The notes below the pieces were generated by a model. It searched no databases. It saw only the letters and a program-made list of their open reading frames with translations, and had not been told where the DNA came from. This document shows, in pieces, positions 60,652 to 64,000 of a DNA stretch of 64,000 nucleotides (position 1 is the stretch's first letter; every line of letters begins with the position of its first letter). The position numbers and the translations under genes were made by a program. Source of the stretch: JBGSUZ01 sp964404895 (GTDB taxonomy: Bacteria; Bacillota; Clostridia; Peptostreptococcales; Acidaminobacteraceae); assembly GCA_964404895.1 (NCBI GenBank), contig CAYOLV010000001.1, positions 62,001 to 126,000 of the forward strand, read 5' to 3'.

Positions 60652-62646
60652 ATGAAAACTATCCGGGCAGCATTGGTTTCACAGGCATTTATTCTACTCT
60701 TTGTAGTCTGTTTTATTCTTGGAGCAGTTTCCATTAAAGTTTCTACAGATACGGTCAGAAAGGACATTGATAGATTAATGTTGCAGACTGCTTCTGATGC
60801 GGCGAGACTGACTACTTTGAAGTTAGAAGGAGAATTAAAAATTTTAGAGCAGATTGCTGGACGCACAAGAATCTCCAATGCGCAGAATCCAATAGTGGAC
60901 AAACAAGCGGCCCTTTCAGAGGATTTGAAGCGTAATGGTTACTCTAGACTAGCTTTTGTAGATAAGAAAGGGACTGCTTATTACTCAGATGGGACAACAA
61001 AAGACTTGTCGGATCGCTCCTATGTACAAACGGCTTTATCGGGAACAAAAACTGTATCTGATACAATTGTCAGCAAAGTGGACGGCAGTGTTGTCATGGC
61101 CTTTGCAGTCCCTGTTAGCGAAAACGGAACTGTTATTGGTGCTTTAGTAGCAATACGTCCAGGCGAATATATCAGTGGTGATGTGACCAGTATGAACGTA
61201 GGAGGAACAAGCTATGCCTTCCTTGTATCTGAAACGGGAATTGTTCAAGCCCACATAAACCCAAAATTGGTCGTGGAGCAATATAACTTTTATGAAGAAG
61301 CCAAAAAAGATTCAAGGCTAGAAAAATTGGATAGTTTGATTAAAGAAATGACTACCGGAAAATCAGGTGTAGGCGAATATTGGTTTTCTGGTGTAGACAA
61401 ATTGATGGGGTATGCACCTGTAGAAGGGACTCGCTGGGGCATAGGCGTTACTATTCCCAAAGAAGAAGTCATGGCGCCAGTGAAATCGTTACAAATTATT
61501 ATTGTCATTGCAACGGTCGTCATTCTATTAACAGGCGTTGGCGTCTTCTGGTTAATAGGCACAAGGTTATCGAAACCGATTATTCAAGCGACTGAACATG
61601 CTCGCGTTATGGCAACGGGAGACTATACTCAAGATGTACCTGAAGCCTTCATGAAGCATAAAAATGAAATTGGGCAGTTGGCAGTTGCATTTGATGAAGT
61701 GACCCGAAGTTCCAGACACTTAATTGGCAGAGTCATTGGCTTATCTCAACAGTTAGCAGCTTCCTCAGAAGAAATATCAGCAGTATCGGATCAAGTTTTG
61801 GAAACATCAAAAGAAATATCAACAACTGTTGAAGAAATCGCTCAAGGGGCAACTGACCAGGCCATCGAAACTGAAAAAGGCGCACATCAGGCTGCAGATC
61901 TAGGAGTATTGATTGATGGAAGTACAGTTAAAATAAAAGCACTTCAAGAGTCTTCTGATATTATTCAGAAAAAAGTAGTTGAAGGTCTAGGCTCTGTCAA
62001 CGTTTTATTGGAAAAGGCCAATGAAACGAGAACAGCAACACAGACAATTGCCGAAGTGATTCGTTCAACCGATGAAAGTTCTAGAAGGATTGGAGAAGCC
62101 AGTAATCTGATTTCCAATATTTCTGATCAAACCAATTTATTAGCGTTGAATGCTGCCATTGAAGCGGCAAGAGCAGGAGAACACGGCAGAGGATTTGCAG
62201 TGGTTGCAGATGAAATCAGAAAGTTGGCAGAACAGTCAGCAGAGTCCACTCGCGCTATAGATAACATCGTGGCAGATCTTCAAAAGAATTCTCAAGCTTC
62301 TGTAACGACAGCATTAGCTGTTGAAAATGCCATTGAAGAGCAACTGGTCAGTGTAGGCGATACAGACAGAAAATACAGAGAAATCTCTCAAGCAGTAGAG
62401 GATTCTTTATCTTTAATCAAAGAGTTGACCCATGAAAGTACAAAGATGGAAAACAATAAGGATCGTATTTTAGAAGCGATTTCTGGACTTTCTGCCATTG
62501 CAGAAGAAAATGCAGCGGGAACAGAAGAAGTATCAGCCTCTGTTCATGTACAAAGTGATTCCCTGCAAGAAGTGGCGCAGGCCAATCGAGGTCTTGCAGA
62601 AATGGCTCAGGAACTTTCTCAGGAAGCAAGTCATTTCAAAGTCTGA
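60652..62646 (+). CDS. Methyl-accepting chemotaxis protein
   Basis: A 664-residue receptor. Helix 1 is at about 8-28, a dCache ligand-binding domain at about 35-270 (YSDGTTKDLSDRSYVQTALSG), helix 2 at about 280-302, HAMP at about 303-360, and a long signalling coiled coil with the hairpin tip NLLALNAAIEAARAGEHGRG (about 498-517). It relays binding of small molecules, often amino acids, to CheA/CheW. Ribosome binding site AAAGGAGG. Confidence 0.93.
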   Translation: MKTIRAALVSQAFILLFVVCFILGAVSIKVSTDTVRKDIDRLMLQTASDAARLTTLKLEGELKILEQIAGRTRISNAQNPIVDKQAALSEDLKRNGYSRLAFVDKKGTAYYSDGTTKDLSDRSYVQTALSGTKTVSDTIVSKVDGSVVMAFAVPVSENGTVIGALVAIRPGEYISGDVTSMNVGGTSYAFLVSETGIVQAHINPKLVVEQYNFYEEAKKDSRLEKLDSLIKEMTTGKSGVGEYWFSGVDKLMGYAPVEGTRWGIGVTIPKEEVMAPVKSLQIIIVIATVVILLTGVGVFWLIGTRLSKPIIQATEHARVMATGDYTQDVPEAFMKHKNEIGQLAVAFDEVTRSSRHLIGRVIGLSQQLAASSEEISAVSDQVLETSKEISTTVEEIAQGATDQAIETEKGAHQAADLGVLIDGSTVKIKALQESSDIIQKKVVEGLGSVNVLLEKANETRTATQTIAEVIRSTDESSRRIGEASNLISNISDQTNLLALNAAIEAARAGEHGRGFAVVADEIRKLAEQSAESTRAIDNIVADLQKNSQASVTTALAVENAIEEQLVSVGDTDRKYREISQAVEDSLSLIKELTHESTKMENNKDRILEAISGLSAIAEENAAGTEEVSASVHVQSDSLQEVAQANRGLAEMAQELSQEASHFKV

Positions 62647-62683
62647 TGCGTTGAAATACAAAATTAAAGGATTATAAACAACT

Positions 62684-62735
62684 AAAAAAGGGCTATCGCT
62701 TCTCTATTTTTCATAGAGTTGCTGTAGCCCTTTTT
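62684..62735 (+). terminator. Terminator after the chemotaxis receptor gene
   Basis: AAAAAAGGGCTA (62684-62695) pairs with TAGCCCTTTTT (62725-62735), with a smaller internal hairpin; it can act in both directions. Confidence 0.8.
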
Positions 62736-62799
62736 GTGCTTTAGTTAACGGTTAAGTTAAGGTAATTGTACTGTGCGTTTGCACGGGGGTTCAATCAGA

Positions 62800-64000
62800 T
62801 TAACGCGCCGCGTTGACGAGTGAAGCGTTGATGGCTTCCTGAACTTTTGAGTAAATTGCTTTTTGTTCATCGTTTGCCCCAAAAGCTGTTGGACGATAAG
62901 CATATTTATGCATATCGCTGAGAAGTGCAGGCATTTGAATTTCAGTTTTTACTTCTAACTGGTTCAAGGTAAGGGCGGTATCTGGAATCACTTTTCCAGT
63001 TTCGTCCAAGTAGTAAACTTGAACTCGAACAGGAATATTTTTCTCAATAGTTGTCATCACATAAACTGTTTTTCCTGAATCGGTTCCAGGGAAGACATCG
63101 TTAATGAAAGACACTTTGTAAGTTTCATTGATTTCAGCTTTCATGAAGGCATACTCAATCGCATCTTTAAGACCATCGCCTGTAGCAGTTGCACCTGTAG
63201 TCGCGTCTACTGTATTGACGGTTACTTTTTTCACTGCTTCCCTTGTGCCTGCATTGACGAAATCTTTTAAGAAGGTAGGGAGGAAGGTGACAACTTCTTT
63301 ATAAGCTGAAGTGCCTCTGTCTACTAGGTTTTGTCCAAGTCTGGCAATTTTCAAGCCCACAATTTTACCATTTCTAAGGGTGACTACTGCTTGGTTGGTC
63401 CCCTTGTCATAAGTGTGGCCATAAGTTGTATAAGTGCCATCTTTGTAAAGGCCTTGTGACTTACTAGCGTTGCTCAGTAAATCAGCATAGGCTTCTTTAG
63501 CGGCGAGGATCATGAGATCTTGTTCTTTTGAGTTGTTTGATGAATCATCGGATTTTTTGTCTTTGTCGTCATCGCTGTCTTCATCTTCATCTTCATCGTC
63601 ATCATCATCATCTTCGTCATTATCTTTAGCTTTTACGAATTCTGACTGGATATTAGCAATCAGTTTTTTCTGCTCCTCAGTTAATTTAGCTGCTGCAATA
63701 ATTTTACCGTCAGCGCCAAAGAGATTTGCAGTAAGTTGGGTGACTTTATCTTTAGAAATAGTACCAATCAGTTGAATTTTTGACTGTGTATCTACGCCCA
63801 TAAAAGTACCACTGAACATTTTTTCAGAAGAAGGTGTTCTTAAAGCCTTTGTAAATGCTCTTTCAACAGCGATGTTCCAGTTGCTGGCAGACTCAGTTGC
63901 GCCTGTAACAACATCTACCGCTGCATTAAAGTTTCTAATTGGTGCGCCAGTTTCAAGGAGTTTTGCAACAATCAATGGATTGCCTGAAACCACTTGAGGA
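62800..64000 (-). CDS. Surface FMN-binding-domain protein, N-terminus outside the window
   Basis: The C-terminal 400 residues of a larger protein that enters from the right edge. Two FMN_bind domains are visible, each with the flavinylation motif DxxTGAT: DVVTGATES near the edge and DATTGATATG at about 63190. In such sites ApbE links FMN to the Thr. Between the domains is a very acidic stretch (63545-63625) of mostly Asp and Glu, then Ser/Asn. This layout fits an extracellular flavoprotein for electron transfer. The frame is open at base 64000, so the GTG at 63993 is not a proven start. Confidence 0.8.
   Translation of the reverse strand, partial: PQVVSGNPLIVAKLLETGAPIRNFNAAVDVVTGATESASNWNIAVERAFTKALRTPSSEKMFSGTFMGVDTQSKIQLIGTISKDKVTQLTANLFGADGKIIAAAKLTEEQKKLIANIQSEFVKAKDNDEDDDDDDEDEDEDSDDDKDKKSDDSSNNSKEQDLMILAAKEAYADLLSNASKSQGLYKDGTYTTYGHTYDKGTNQAVVTLRNGKIVGLKIARLGQNLVDRGTSAYKEVVTFLPTFLKDFVNAGTREAVKKVTVNTVDATTGATATGDGLKDAIEYAFMKAEINETYKVSFINDVFPGTDSGKTVYVMTTIEKNIPVRVQVYYLDETGKVIPDTALTLNQLEVKTEIQMPALLSDMHKYAYRPTAFGANDEQKAIYSKVQEAINASLVNAAR

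Noticed and set aside
63512..63775. Serine-rich frame on the plus strand
   Set aside because: It is the antisense shadow of the Asp/Glu-rich linker of the FMN-binding protein.

Overview
The window reads as chromosomal DNA of a low-GC, strictly anaerobic, amino-acid-fermenting Firmicute of the class Clostridia. The evidence is a GABA-to-4-hydroxybutyrate gene set under sigma-54 control, an aldehyde:ferredoxin oxidoreductase-family enzyme, the assimilatory-type anaerobic sulfite reductase asrABC, a cysteine T-box, a ykkC riboswitch, S-layer homology domains, strong AGGAGG-type ribosome binding sites and many intrinsic terminators. I cannot name the genus. There are no tRNA or rRNA genes, no CRISPR array, no insertion sequence and no convincing prophage.

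Layout. 1-1.1 kb: the tail of a probable flavodoxin-like flavoprotein, then two broken genes (a DUF438/PAS fragment with an internal deletion and a Crp/Fnr regulator with a one-base frameshift). 1.2-2.7 kb: a DUF4386 membrane protein and, divergent to it, a ykkC (probably guanidine-I) riboswitch that controls a small DMT exporter. 2.8-7.1 kb: a B3/4-domain protein, a radical SAM protein, an AOR-family tungsto-enzyme and a YhhN membrane protein. 7.2-8.6 kb: a CsoR-type metal sensor with its operator and a DMT permease with a 23-histidine tail. 8.7-12.4 kb: GNAT, a fused fatty-acid-kinase protein (DAK2 + DegV), DUF1295 and DUF2177 membrane proteins. 12.5-14.8 kb (minus): ECF sigma factor, DUF4367 protein, a secreted DUF6147-like protein and a small anchored protein.

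15.0-21.4 kb is a sulfur region: asrABC plus a ferritin-like protein on the plus strand, and on the minus strand a cystine-type ABC transporter behind a Cys T-box leader, with a CymR-like Rrf2 regulator as the last gene of that operon. 21.4-28.9 kb is a GABA catabolic locus: two tandem sigma-54 activators, a palindromic upstream site, a consensus -24/-12 promoter, then amino acid permease, gabT and 4-hydroxybutyrate dehydrogenase. The permease imports the amino acid, the transaminase makes succinate semialdehyde, and the dehydrogenase reduces it to 4-hydroxybutyrate.

29.2-40.7 kb is the most unusual part: a large MalT-type LuxR regulator, two tandem 80-residue tail-collar (microcystin-dependent-protein-like) proteins, a discoidin/cadherin-like protein without a signal peptide, and a protein of more than 2,100 residues with a signal peptide, at least 12 near-identical 105-residue repeats and C-terminal SLH domains. 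The assembly has a 100-N gap inside the repeats; the two gap edges share 55 identical bases, so the copy number is unresolved.

40.9-64 kb is mixed housekeeping and signalling: GNAT, beta-carbonic anhydrase, a broken homocysteine methyltransferase, AraC/GyrI regulator, TraX-like protein, FAH-family hydrolase, a DPSL-type ferritin-like protein, DMT permease, two sensor histidine kinases, cold shock protein, a GGDEF and an HD-GYP c-di-GMP protein, an anion permease, an SPL-type radical SAM protein, methyltransferase, alpha/beta hydrolase, DUF817 and DUF5692 membrane proteins, a chemotaxis receptor and the C-terminal part of a surface FMN-binding protein running off the right edge.
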